DNA from: JAGNZR01 sp051648365 | Lineage (GTDB): Bacteria > Fusobacteriota > Fusobacteriia > Fusobacteriales > Fusobacteriaceae | Length of the DNA stretch: 6,001 bases | Assembly (NCBI GenBank): GCA_051648365.1 | Contig: JBOFEZ010000040.1 | Span: 1 to 6,001 of the forward strand | Reading direction: 5' to 3' | Shown: positions 1 to 6,001 of the stretch, piece by piece | How the letters are laid out: each line of letters begins with the position of its first letter | How positions within the stretch are numbered: the stretch's first letter is position 1 | Notes under the pieces: model-generated | Seen by the model: only the letters and a program-made list of their open reading frames with translations | What the model was told of the DNA's origin: nothing | Database searches by the model: none | Translations under genes and position numbers: made by a program

Positions 1-335
1 ACCATATTCAAACTTCCGAATTGAACTCCTGTAAGGTTACCTCCCACTCTGTTTATTCCCCAAAAAGGAATTTTAACTCCTGTAAAGTTTCCAGTTGTTT
101 CATCATAGAAACCTCCCAGAGAAAGTCCTGTGAAATTAGATTTTTTACTGGCAATCAGATTCAAATCTAAACCTTCTACATTTCTATTTTCTGTCCAAAT
201 TAGACCTAATCTCACTCCGTTGATATTACTGTTAGGAGTCTGAAGCTGTGTAGGTGACAGAAGTCCCAGTTCAAAACTTGCTCCCACAGTTAATGTACTT
301 CCTGTTAAAAATAATCCTGCTAAAAATTTTTTCAT
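1..335 (-). CDS. Secreted surface repeat protein, LA_2272-like (3'-truncated by window edge)
   Basis: Only the first 111 residues are visible; the gene continues past the left edge. The N-terminus (MKKFLAGLFLTGSTLTVGA, then SFELG) is a classic signal peptide with Lys residues, a hydrophobic core and a likely cleavage after Ala19. There is no lipobox Cys. The mature part is a run of short, degenerate units of the form N-x-x-G-[VL]-x-[LFI]-G, at about residues 38-46 (NINGVRLGL), 52-60 (NVEGLDLNL), 67-75 (NFTGLSLGG), 83-91 (NFTGVKIPF) and 100-108 (NLTGVQFGS). Such glycine-spaced hydrophobic units are typical of LA_2272-type surface repeat proteins, which are exported and probably reach the outer membrane; their function is unknown. 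The start is well supported by AAGGAAA 7 bases upstream and by a promoter 55 bases further up. Export is a confident call, the family name a moderate one. It could instead be the start of another beta-rich outer-membrane protein. Confidence 0.6.
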   Translation of the reverse strand, partial: MKKFLAGLFLTGSTLTVGASFELGLLSPTQLQTPNSNINGVRLGLIWTENRNVEGLDLNLIASKKSNFTGLSLGGFYDETTGNFTGVKIPFWGINRVGGNLTGVQFGSLNM

Positions 336-342
336 GTTTTTG

Positions 343-350
343 TTTCCTTT
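343..350 (-). promoter_or_regulatory. Ribosome binding site of the surface repeat protein
   Basis: Read on the minus strand this is AAAGGAAA, ending 7 bases before the ATG at 335. It is a purine-rich Shine-Dalgarno match of ordinary strength and supports the chosen start. Confidence 0.6.
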
Positions 351-389
351 CTTATCTTATATTTATATTTGAGAATTCTCTCTCCCTAT

Positions 390-418
390 AGAATACACTA
401 GAAAACAAAGCTTTGCAA
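390..418 (-). promoter_or_regulatory. Sigma70-type promoter for the surface repeat protein
   Basis: On the minus strand a -35 box TTGCAA (418-413) and a -10 box TATTCT (395-390) are separated by exactly 17 bases. Transcription would begin near 383, giving a leader of about 50 bases before the ATG at 335. The promoter begins immediately after the T-run of the thioredoxin terminator, so the two genes are separate units. A perfect 10-base palindrome, GAGAATTCTC, lies just downstream at 371-380. Confidence 0.6.
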
Positions 419-420
419 CT

Positions 421-462
421 TTTTCAAAAAAAAAGAAACTCTTCTTAAGAAAAGTTTCTTTT
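421..462 (-). terminator. Rho-independent terminator of the thioredoxin-like gene
   Basis: On the minus strand AAAAGAAACT (462-453) pairs perfectly over 10 bases with AGTTTCTTTT (440-431). The 12-base loop contains the self-complementary TTCTTAAGAA and could extend the structure. A run of nine T begins within the descending arm and continues to 426. The stem starts 17 bases after the stop codon at 480-482. It is AU-rich, so weaker than a GC stem, but the T-run and the position fit well. Confidence 0.75.
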
Positions 463-479
463 AGGCACTTATATAAAAA

Positions 480-746
480 TTAGTGATTACATCCACATCC
501 GCATCCAGCTGATCCTTGAGTAGACTCTATAAAGCTTTGAATCTGGTCTAAACCTACAAAACTTTGATTTCCGCTACATTTAGAAACTATTAGAGCAGGG
601 ACAGATCTGATTCCAAACTCTTTCGCAAGTTCCATATTTTCTACGGCATTTATATATTCGATTCCTTCTATTCCAGAAGCCTGTAAAAGTTCCTTAGCAG
701 GTGCACAATATTGACAAGTTGGTGTAGTAAAAAGCATTATTCTCAT
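480..746 (-). CDS. Small thioredoxin/glutaredoxin-like protein with Cys-rich C-terminal tail
   Basis: An 88-residue cytoplasmic thiol-disulfide protein of the thioredoxin fold. Visible features are the opening beta strand MRIMLFTTPTC, the redox motif C11-Q-Y-C14 at the start of helix 1, and S48-V49-P50 with the cis-proline that packs against the active site. It matches the small NrdH/glutaredoxin/MJ0307-like group in size; members pass electrons from thioredoxin reductase to targets such as ribonucleotide reductase. Its partner here is unknown. Beyond the fold there is an unusual tail, G-C82-G-C84-G-C86-N-H88, plus C57. The ATG at 746 is chosen over the upstream in-frame ATG at 758 because that codon overlaps the GGAGGT ribosome site, which lies 4 bases from 746. 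The gene has its own promoter and terminator and appears monocistronic. No signal peptide is seen. Confidence 0.85.
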   Translation of the reverse strand: MRIMLFTTPTCQYCAPAKELLQASGIEGIEYINAVENMELAKEFGIRSVPALIVSKCSGNQSFVGLDQIQSFIESTQGSAGCGCGCNH

Positions 747-750
747 AATT

Positions 751-756
751 ACCTCC
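751..756 (-). promoter_or_regulatory. Ribosome binding site deciding the thioredoxin-like start
   Basis: GGAGGT on the minus strand, 4 bases before the ATG at 746. It overlaps the upstream in-frame ATG at 758, which therefore cannot use it. This argues that the protein starts MRIMLF and not MEVIMRIMLF. Confidence 0.8.
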
Positions 757-800
757 ATAGTTTTATCTGTTTTTATTTTTCAATCTCATGTAACAAAGAA

Positions 801-829
801 AGTATAACATACTTTATCTTGGCAGTCAA
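801..829 (-). promoter_or_regulatory. Strong extended -10 promoter for the thioredoxin-like gene
   Basis: On the minus strand the -35 box TTGACT (829-824) and the -10 box TATACT (806-801) are 17 bases apart, each one mismatch from consensus. A TGT precedes the -10 box as an extended -10 element. Transcription should begin near 794, leaving a leader of about 48 bases. It is the best promoter match in the window and suggests solid constitutive expression; I see no obvious operator. Confidence 0.8.
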
Positions 830-935
830 GAATTAAAGTGGAAAGAGTTTAAATTGAAATAATTATATATAGTAATAATGGGATATAACTCCTAAGTAGA
901 TAAAGTCCTATAATTCTTAATTTGGAATTAAAAAA

Positions 936-966
936 TTTAAAATAAAAAGAGCGGATTTCCCGCTCT
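936..966 (-). terminator. Rho-independent terminator overlapping the dptH-like stop codon
   Basis: On the minus strand AGAGCGG (966-960) pairs over 7 bases with CCGCTCT (954-948) around a 5-base loop, followed by TTTTATTTTAAATTTTTT. The first stem bases lie inside the TAG stop codon (967-965), so the gene ends inside its own terminator. The GC-rich stem and T-tract make this a confident call and mark the end of the dptG-dptH-like unit. Confidence 0.85.
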
Positions 967-3900
967 ATTCCATGCCCATAAGAATACTATAAGCCAAATT
1001 TTCTTTATATTCAAAAAACATAATTCCACTTCCGTAATCTAAATACCTTTTTTCCTCATAAGGGGTATCCCTATGAAAAAAGAGTATTCCTCCCTTTCCT
1101 AATATTTCTCTTAGGGAAAAATCTATCTCATACTTATCATTAAGAAGTTTTTCTCTTATGGAACGTATAAATTTTACCTCCTCGTTTGAGAGAAGTATCC
1201 CATTTATGCTGAATCTTTCTAGAGATGTCAGAAGTATCTGAATGAAAAATAATCTATAAAAGCTATTTTTAAAAGAATAATCTCCGTCCATATCTTTTGA
1301 AAGATTTTGGGTTAAAAGTTCGCCTGTTTTTAAAATCTGCTCTTCAGCTTTTTTTCTTATAGAACTCTCATTATTTCCGATTTTCACCTCTACAGGATAA
1401 AAATGGAGTTTTATTTTTTCTCCTTTTTCGATTCCTATAAAGAGGAGATCATCACTGTGCTTTCCACGGGAAGAAAGATTTTGAGCTGAAAATATACCAT
1501 CTTCCCTTCTGAGTCCGGCAGAACCTGCAACCCTTAAAATTTCTTCCAATGCTATGGGGATCCATATAATCTCCCTGTCCGGAAGGAGAATCTTAAAATT
1601 TTCTAGAAGTTTTGTTACTCCAGAGATGATACTGATCTTTTCCCTGTGAAAGCTATTACTTCCTCTATTTCCCACCATCTTAAGAAGCCACTGTCCATTG
1701 AAACTGTTAAAATATTTTATTATATTCTCAGAAACTTTTTCAGAACAGTATTCAGGATTTTTAATGATAGGAAGAGTTTCAAGATAGTTTTCAATAAGTT
1801 TTTTATACTGATTTCCCTTGCTACTTACCGTAATGGAATCATACTGGGTAGTACTGCTATACTGGTCACTGTAATGAATAACTGTACTTTCTCCGCTTTT
1901 CCCGTAGAAGTAATCTAGATTTACATAGGGCTCAATAAAGTTTACCCAGAATGAGGTTCCCAATATTTTTTGCATCTCTCCGTCCTCTTCTAAAGAAGAT
2001 GCAGTAACTAAAATCTGATTTTTTTGATAGGAATTCCGTCCCTGATTCTCCATGTTGCAGAGAAGTTCATTGTAATTTTTGGCTGTCCTCAGAAGTAAGG
2101 ATTTTGTATAATCTATATTTCCCATTCCCATCCCTGTTCTGTAATCTGAAACTCCCTGATGGGAGGAGATTCCCGAAACTAGCCCCCCAAGACCTATAGC
2201 TGGAGGAAGGGAATTTATACTGCTCTTTGCAGTTTTCCCAGAATCTTTCATTCTATAGAAGGTCAGATGGGAATAGGGCATCTCTCCCTCGTTTTGAAAA
2301 TAACTGATATTTTTTTTAATAGTTTTTAAAATATCCCCAGGGTCGTACTCATCCGTTTCACAGTTCAGATTAAAATCCAAAAGTAATTTCTGAAGATTTT
2401 CAGAGCTGTAGATATCTTCCAGCCAGGTTTTTCCTAGAAACTCTCCGAATCTGTATATTTCTAGAGGGGTGACTTCAGAGGCTCCTTTTTCCTCGATTTC
2501 CCAGAGCATAAAATCTAGGATTCCCCGAATGATTTCATAATCATTTTCCATATTGACTATTTTTAATTTTAAAGGAGAATTCCTATTGGAAAAAAGATAT
2601 TGAAAATGGAGAAAGAAATCCATAATTTTATCTCTTACAATTCGAGAAAGAAAACTCTGTTTGTCCAATCTGCTCTCTTGAGAAGGAGTAAGAACTTTCC
2701 AGAGAGGAATAGATTTCACATCCTGAATTCTCATAGAAACTCCTTGTTCTATTAAAATAGGAATTAGAGAGGTGAAATTTAATCTCTCATATATGGCATG
2801 GGAGAGGACTTCTCTAGGGACTTCATTGTAGAGTGCAAGGAGATAGCTCAGTGCCATAGGATGAAGGGGAGAAAAATATCTTTTTTCCTCCACAATGAGA
2901 GAGCCCAATTCCCAGAGATGGAGTTTTTCTCTCTGCTCTATAAGGGGAGTGTTTTCCTCTAGAAGTTCTATCTCGTGATTATACCTTTCCAAGAATTCCT
3001 GAAGAAGCAGGGCTAGTTCGCTATCTGGAAAAGTTAGGCTGGGAAGAAGGTTCCTTTCGGTATAGTAATTTCTTATTTTTTGATATTTATCTTTTATCAG
3101 GGCTGAAAGTTCCTCTGGGAGTTCCTTTTCGAGAAGTTCTTTTTCTCTGTTAAGAAAAATTTGAAACTCTCCTTGAAGAGGATAGGAGCCAGGCACAAAG
3201 TTTTTGCCAGTTTCCAAGAGGGAACGAAAAACCTTATTTCCATCCCAGGGAAAATTTCTGCTTTTCTGAAATTTAAATTTAAAAGGAATCTCTATTCCAT
3301 CTACCTTTATCAGTTCACAATCATCTTCCTCTATAATATCTTGAGGAATAAATATCCTTTCCCCCAAGGTTATTGGGTTTTCAATGTTATGGAGAATTAT
3401 CTCACCTTTCCGATGGCTCAAAGTTCGGACAGTAAAATACTCCCTTATATCCTTAAAATTTTCCTCTTTGGAATTAAGTACAGAGATATTTATAGTGGTT
3501 TTTTTTCCAAGATTGTAGATAGTCTTAAAAAAAGAACAGCCTCCAGAAATAGTTTTTAGTTTTAAAGATATCCTGTTTTTTCTTGTATATACTTCTGAAT
3601 TTTTAGGAGTATTTTTTATATGCTCAGGTGAAATTTTTCTATCAAAATCTAGATGAAGAGATATCTCTTCCAGCTCTAAAGGGTTGAATATGAGAAGGGA
3701 AATTTTTCTTTCTCCCTCTTTCTTCTCCCAGAGAGTTACCTCTTCTCCCTCTGTACTGCTAGAAAGGAATTCAATTTTCTCTTTTTTCCTTTCAAGAAAA
3801 CGCTGGTGTGAATCCCTTATTAGGGAATAGTCTAATAATTTCCATTTTTCCTCTGACTTATGAGAGAGAATTTTTTTAATTCCATCTTCATCTAGAAATT

Positions 3901-4630
3901 TCTCCAGACCTTCCTCTGAATAGGTGAGGGCATGCTCTGTTTTTTCAAAGGCTTGAGAGTTGTAATGAAGTCTTTCCCGTATCTCTTTTTTTCCCATGGG
4001 ATAGAGAAGAAGAGTCTCATCTGGAAAAAGCTCCATCTGGGAATAGAGATGAGAGAGTATATCTCCAGCCTCCAATATTTCTAGAACTTCCTGAAAGTCA
4101 GAAAGAGCGGGAGTATCATAGATACCGTTCAGTCTCTTATCCAGATAGAAAGCCACTATCTCTTTCTGGTTTTTAGATAGAGAGGAATTTTTTATATCCC
4201 TCAGAATTTTTTCAGAGAGAGAATTTATATGAAAGGGCATCCCCTGACTTCTAAGATTGGAACTTCCTCCGGTCACACTGTCCAGAGGTGTATGTATAAG
4301 AAAAAGCACAGACATTCGATCCATCTGAGAATTGTTTTCAGCCACTGCATTTCTTATGGTTACCAAAAAGTCTGGAGTTATATCTCCTACTGTTCCCGCT
4401 ATCAAAAGTTTTTTCTCTCCTATTTTGAGGAGATATGAGAGGTATTCTCCTCCACTTTCATGCTGAAAAATAAAGGTTTCGCTTTCTGGAAGAGTTTCAA
4501 GAAAAGAGTAGAACTCCTCTACCTCTTCCCTGTCTTCCATCTGAAAATAGAAACGCTCTCCTCCATTCAGTTTTTTCTCCATAAACTCTATAAGCTCTTT
4601 GCTCAAATAATTATAGAACAGCTTTGACAT
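965..4630 (-). CDS. dptH: Putative DptH, DNA phosphorothioation-dependent restriction protein, with C-terminal PD-(D/E)XK-like domain
   Basis: A 1,221-residue cytoplasmic protein, probably the large subunit of the DptFGH restriction complex that attacks DNA lacking phosphorothioate marks. Landmarks in order: an N-terminal segment with LFLIHTPLDSVTGG (109-122) and GMPFH (130-134); a helical, Glu/Lys-rich middle; SPLHP (587-591), a motif I associate with DptH-like proteins; a Gly-rich stretch (about 808-838); WVNFIEP (895-901) and IHYSDQYSS (918-926); and GQWLLK (979-984). A nuclease-like block follows: D1060-D1061, then E1081-V-K1083, then Q1098, as in PD-(D/E)XK enzymes. No Walker A motif is visible, although larger DptH proteins are linked to ATPase activity. 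I chose the ATG at 4630 because GGAGGTGAGGT lies just before it; GTG 4651 and ATG 4648 precede or overlap that site. It overlaps the upstream gene by 20 bases. Family assignment is moderate; the nuclease signature is seen directly. Confidence 0.68.
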   Translation of the reverse strand: MSKLFYNYLSKELIEFMEKKLNGGERFYFQMEDREEVEEFYSFLETLPESETFIFQHESGGEYLSYLLKIGEKKLLIAGTVGDITPDFLVTIRNAVAENNSQMDRMSVLFLIHTPLDSVTGGSSNLRSQGMPFHINSLSEKILRDIKNSSLSKNQKEIVAFYLDKRLNGIYDTPALSDFQEVLEILEAGDILSHLYSQMELFPDETLLLYPMGKKEIRERLHYNSQAFEKTEHALTYSEEGLEKFLDEDGIKKILSHKSEEKWKLLDYSLIRDSHQRFLERKKEKIEFLSSSTEGEEVTLWEKKEGERKISLLIFNPLELEEISLHLDFDRKISPEHIKNTPKNSEVYTRKNRISLKLKTISGGCSFFKTIYNLGKKTTINISVLNSKEENFKDIREYFTVRTLSHRKGEIILHNIENPITLGERIFIPQDIIEEDDCELIKVDGIEIPFKFKFQKSRNFPWDGNKVFRSLLETGKNFVPGSYPLQGEFQIFLNREKELLEKELPEELSALIKDKYQKIRNYYTERNLLPSLTFPDSELALLLQEFLERYNHEIELLEENTPLIEQREKLHLWELGSLIVEEKRYFSPLHPMALSYLLALYNEVPREVLSHAIYERLNFTSLIPILIEQGVSMRIQDVKSIPLWKVLTPSQESRLDKQSFLSRIVRDKIMDFFLHFQYLFSNRNSPLKLKIVNMENDYEIIRGILDFMLWEIEEKGASEVTPLEIYRFGEFLGKTWLEDIYSSENLQKLLLDFNLNCETDEYDPGDILKTIKKNISYFQNEGEMPYSHLTFYRMKDSGKTAKSSINSLPPAIGLGGLVSGISSHQGVSDYRTGMGMGNIDYTKSLLLRTAKNYNELLCNMENQGRNSYQKNQILVTASSLEEDGEMQKILGTSFWVNFIEPYVNLDYFYGKSGESTVIHYSDQYSSTTQYDSITVSSKGNQYKKLIENYLETLPIIKNPEYCSEKVSENIIKYFNSFNGQWLLKMVGNRGSNSFHREKISIISGVTKLLENFKILLPDREIIWIPIALEEILRVAGSAGLRREDGIFSAQNLSSRGKHSDDLLFIGIEKGEKIKLHFYPVEVKIGNNESSIRKKAEEQILKTGELLTQNLSKDMDGDYSFKNSFYRLFFIQILLTSLERFSINGILLSNEEVKFIRSIREKLLNDKYEIDFSLREILGKGGILFFHRDTPYEEKRYLDYGSGIMFFEYKENLAYSILMGME

Positions 4631-6001
4631 ATTGTACCTCACCTCCATCACTGTTTTTTTCTAAAAGGTTATTTTTCTCCAGAATAGTTATCACTGACTC
4701 TTTGGAATTTCTGTCCAGAAAAATTCCACGCTTTTGAAAACGTAGGAACAGTTCTTTTACCTGTATGGACTTCTCCTTTACACAGAGTCTTGTGAGGAGA
4801 AGGATGAAACTTTGGGAAAGGTTGAAAGTAAAACCAAGAGAACCTCTGGCTTTGAGAAACTGTTCCCGGCATATCTCCTCAATAGCAGAAGTATATCTGA
4901 GATAAGTTCCTCGCTTTTCCTTTGTAGAGTGGGCTTTTTCAATGAGTGAAAGATAGTTCGAGTAGATATCTTTGAACTGGGAAGGGTGTTCTACTTTCTG
5001 GTACCCCTCTATTCTGTTGGCTTCTGCATACTCTTCCATCCATAGGTTAAGAATAGAAATAAAGTTTTCTTTGTCACAATTTTCTAAAATATGGTATGAA
5101 TTTTCCAGTTTGCTGTATAGAAAAGGTGGTTCAGTGAGGAAAATTCCTAGATGTTCCAAAGTATTCATGTGGTAATAGGTTTTTAGAGAACTTTCCTTAA
5201 AATATCTATATCCGTAATTGTAGGTAGCTCTCTTCATACTTATAGTCTCGCTGTCTAGAGCGAAGAAAAGCTCATCAATATTTTGAAACTGACCTCTATG
5301 GCAGAGGTTTATATTGAAAACTATCTGAAATATATATCTCATAAGATAATAGTTAAAAAATAGCCCCATGCTTTTTAAAAACTGTTCTGGGTATCTGGCT
5401 AGATATTCCATGTCTTCATTGAAACATTGGATAAAGTCATGAAAGAGAGGTTCTCTCTCTTCCGTCCCGAAGACCTCTTTTTCAATATTTTTAAGAGGAG
5501 TCATTCTCCGTTCTAACTCTTGCACTACAAGTTTAGAAATTAAAGTTTCGGCATGAGGAGTCTGAAAAAATTTCTCAATTTTGTTGGATGAATTCAAAAG
5601 TTTTACATACATGTAGTTGGCTGTATCTTTTATTTTTTTGTCTTTCCCATAAGAATGGGTAAATTTAAGAAAATAGGGATTTTTAACATTTTCTCCAAGG
5701 AGTTCTCTTTCTAGAAAAACTTGGAGGACAGATCTAAAAAAATCTTTATCGGACTCATTTTCATATTGGAGACCTTCCTTCGAAAGAATAGACTCTACCA
5801 CTTCCTCCATATTTAGTTTTTCTTCTAGACTTTTTCCTGATACTGTTCTTGCCAGTTCTTTGATACTTTCGACTATGGTCGCATAATCTATTTTGTCATC
5901 TCCTCTGGTTTTAAAAGGAACCAGTTCAAAACCTTTTTCCAAGTTGTGACGCATCTGTTTTTTTTCGTCGTTATAGTTCAACTGTTTTTTTAAAAACTCT
6001 C
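4611..6001 (-). CDS. dptG: Putative DptG, DNA phosphorothioation-dependent restriction protein (5' end open at window edge)
   Basis: At least 462 residues, likely the DptG subunit that works with DptF and DptH in restriction tied to Dnd phosphorothioate modification. Numbering from the TTG at 5981, the N-terminus has RHNLEKGFELVPFKT (11-25). The middle is helical with an aromatic-rich hydrophobic stretch (about 205-225), which looks more like a buried helix than a membrane span. The end (about 385-456) looks like a small winged-helix-like module: NLSQSFILLLTRL, then KRGIFLDRNSKE and EKNSDGGEVQYVKAVL. The last motif closely recalls the DptG C-terminus as I remember it. No catalytic motif is visible. 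The frame stays open upstream of TTG 5981 (EFLKKQ) to the edge, and that TTG has no good ribosome site, so the true start probably lies just beyond 6001. Its stop falls inside the dptH-like start region, indicating coupled translation. Confidence 0.7.
   Translation of the reverse strand, partial: EFLKKQLNYNDEKKQMRHNLEKGFELVPFKTRGDDKIDYATIVESIKELARTVSGKSLEEKLNMEEVVESILSKEGLQYENESDKDFFRSVLQVFLERELLGENVKNPYFLKFTHSYGKDKKIKDTANYMYVKLLNSSNKIEKFFQTPHAETLISKLVVQELERRMTPLKNIEKEVFGTEEREPLFHDFIQCFNEDMEYLARYPEQFLKSMGLFFNYYLMRYIFQIVFNINLCHRGQFQNIDELFFALDSETISMKRATYNYGYRYFKESSLKTYYHMNTLEHLGIFLTEPPFLYSKLENSYHILENCDKENFISILNLWMEEYAEANRIEGYQKVEHPSQFKDIYSNYLSLIEKAHSTKEKRGTYLRYTSAIEEICREQFLKARGSLGFTFNLSQSFILLLTRLCVKEKSIQVKELFLRFQKRGIFLDRNSKESVITILEKNNLLEKNSDGGEVQYVKAVL
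4636..4646 (-). promoter_or_regulatory. Ribosome binding site of the dptH-like gene, inside the end of dptG
   Basis: GGAGGTGAGGT on the minus strand, ending 5 bases before the ATG at 4630. It offers two overlapping Shine-Dalgarno cores, GGAGGT and GAGGT. It lies within the last codons of the dptG-like gene, so ribosomes finishing that gene would be well placed to restart on dptH. It also decides the start: the ATG at 4648 overlaps the site and the GTG at 4651 precedes it. Confidence 0.8.

Noticed and set aside
917..931. AT-only inverted repeat TTAATT-TGG-AATTAA in the gap between dptH and the thioredoxin-like gene.
   Set aside because: Six A/T pairs in a very AT-rich spacer are expected by chance; it is too weak for a terminator and there is no nearby target for an operator.
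768..964. Search for a small RNA, riboswitch, tRNA or short gene in the 206-base gap.
   Set aside because: Apart from the terminator and promoter, I see no conserved RNA core, no tRNA-like fold and no short frame with a ribosome site.
1646..1918. Plus-strand open frame of 90 codons.
   Set aside because: It lies fully inside the dptH-like gene on the other strand, has no ribosome site and has no recognisable protein features; it is a shadow frame.
2410..2445. GEFLGKT in the dptH-like protein (about residues 729-735) resembles a Walker A P-loop.
   Set aside because: It has only three residues between the Gly and GKT, not four, and is not preceded by a clear hydrophobic strand. YNLGKKTT (about 372-379) and DSGKTAKS (about 796-803) also lack the leading Gly at the right distance.
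3161..3559. Plus-strand open frame of 132 codons.
   Set aside because: Antisense to the dptH-like gene with low-complexity Lys/Phe/Ile content that mirrors the opposite strand; no start signals.
4669..4872. Minus-strand frame of 67 codons within the dptG-like gene.
   Set aside because: An alternative frame of a well-supported gene, without a ribosome site or recognisable motif.
1..6001. CRISPR array, insertion sequence or attachment site next to the putative restriction genes.
   Set aside because: No regularly spaced direct repeats, transposase motifs or flanking duplicated ends were seen.

Overview
This 6,001-base window is AT-rich and every gene I can support reads on the minus strand. 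Low GC, frequent AGA, GAA and AAA codons, strong GGAGG-type ribosome binding sites, a secreted surface protein that appears to be of the LA_2272 repeat type, and a small thioredoxin with a Cys-rich tail together suggest a Fusobacteriota-like anaerobe. This placement is an inference from style; no marker gene is present.

From right to left, in the direction of transcription, the window holds four genes. (1) A ~460-residue gene, open at the right edge, resembles DptG of the DNA-phosphorothioation-dependent restriction system. (2) A 1,221-residue gene overlaps its end by 20 bases and resembles DptH. Its C-terminal part carries a PD-(D/E)XK-nuclease-like signature (DD ... EVK ... Q). A compact terminator overlapping its stop codon ends this unit. 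(3) After a 206-base gap with a near-consensus sigma70-type promoter lies a monocistronic 88-residue thioredoxin/glutaredoxin-like gene, closed by its own hairpin terminator. (4) A second promoter then drives a secreted repeat protein that runs off the left edge.

Genes 1 and 2 are translationally coupled. If correctly identified, they are the last two genes of a dptF-dptG-dptH restriction operon, which acts with the DndBCDE phosphorothioate modification enzymes and cuts DNA that lacks the sulfur mark. No dnd gene and no dptF is visible here; they would lie beyond position 6001 or elsewhere. Genes 3 and 4 appear to be unrelated housekeeping and surface functions with their own promoters.

The identification of DptG and DptH rests on remembered sequence style (a C-terminal SDGGEVQYVK-type end in DptG, SPLHP and nuclease motifs in DptH), gene order and gene size, not on a database search.
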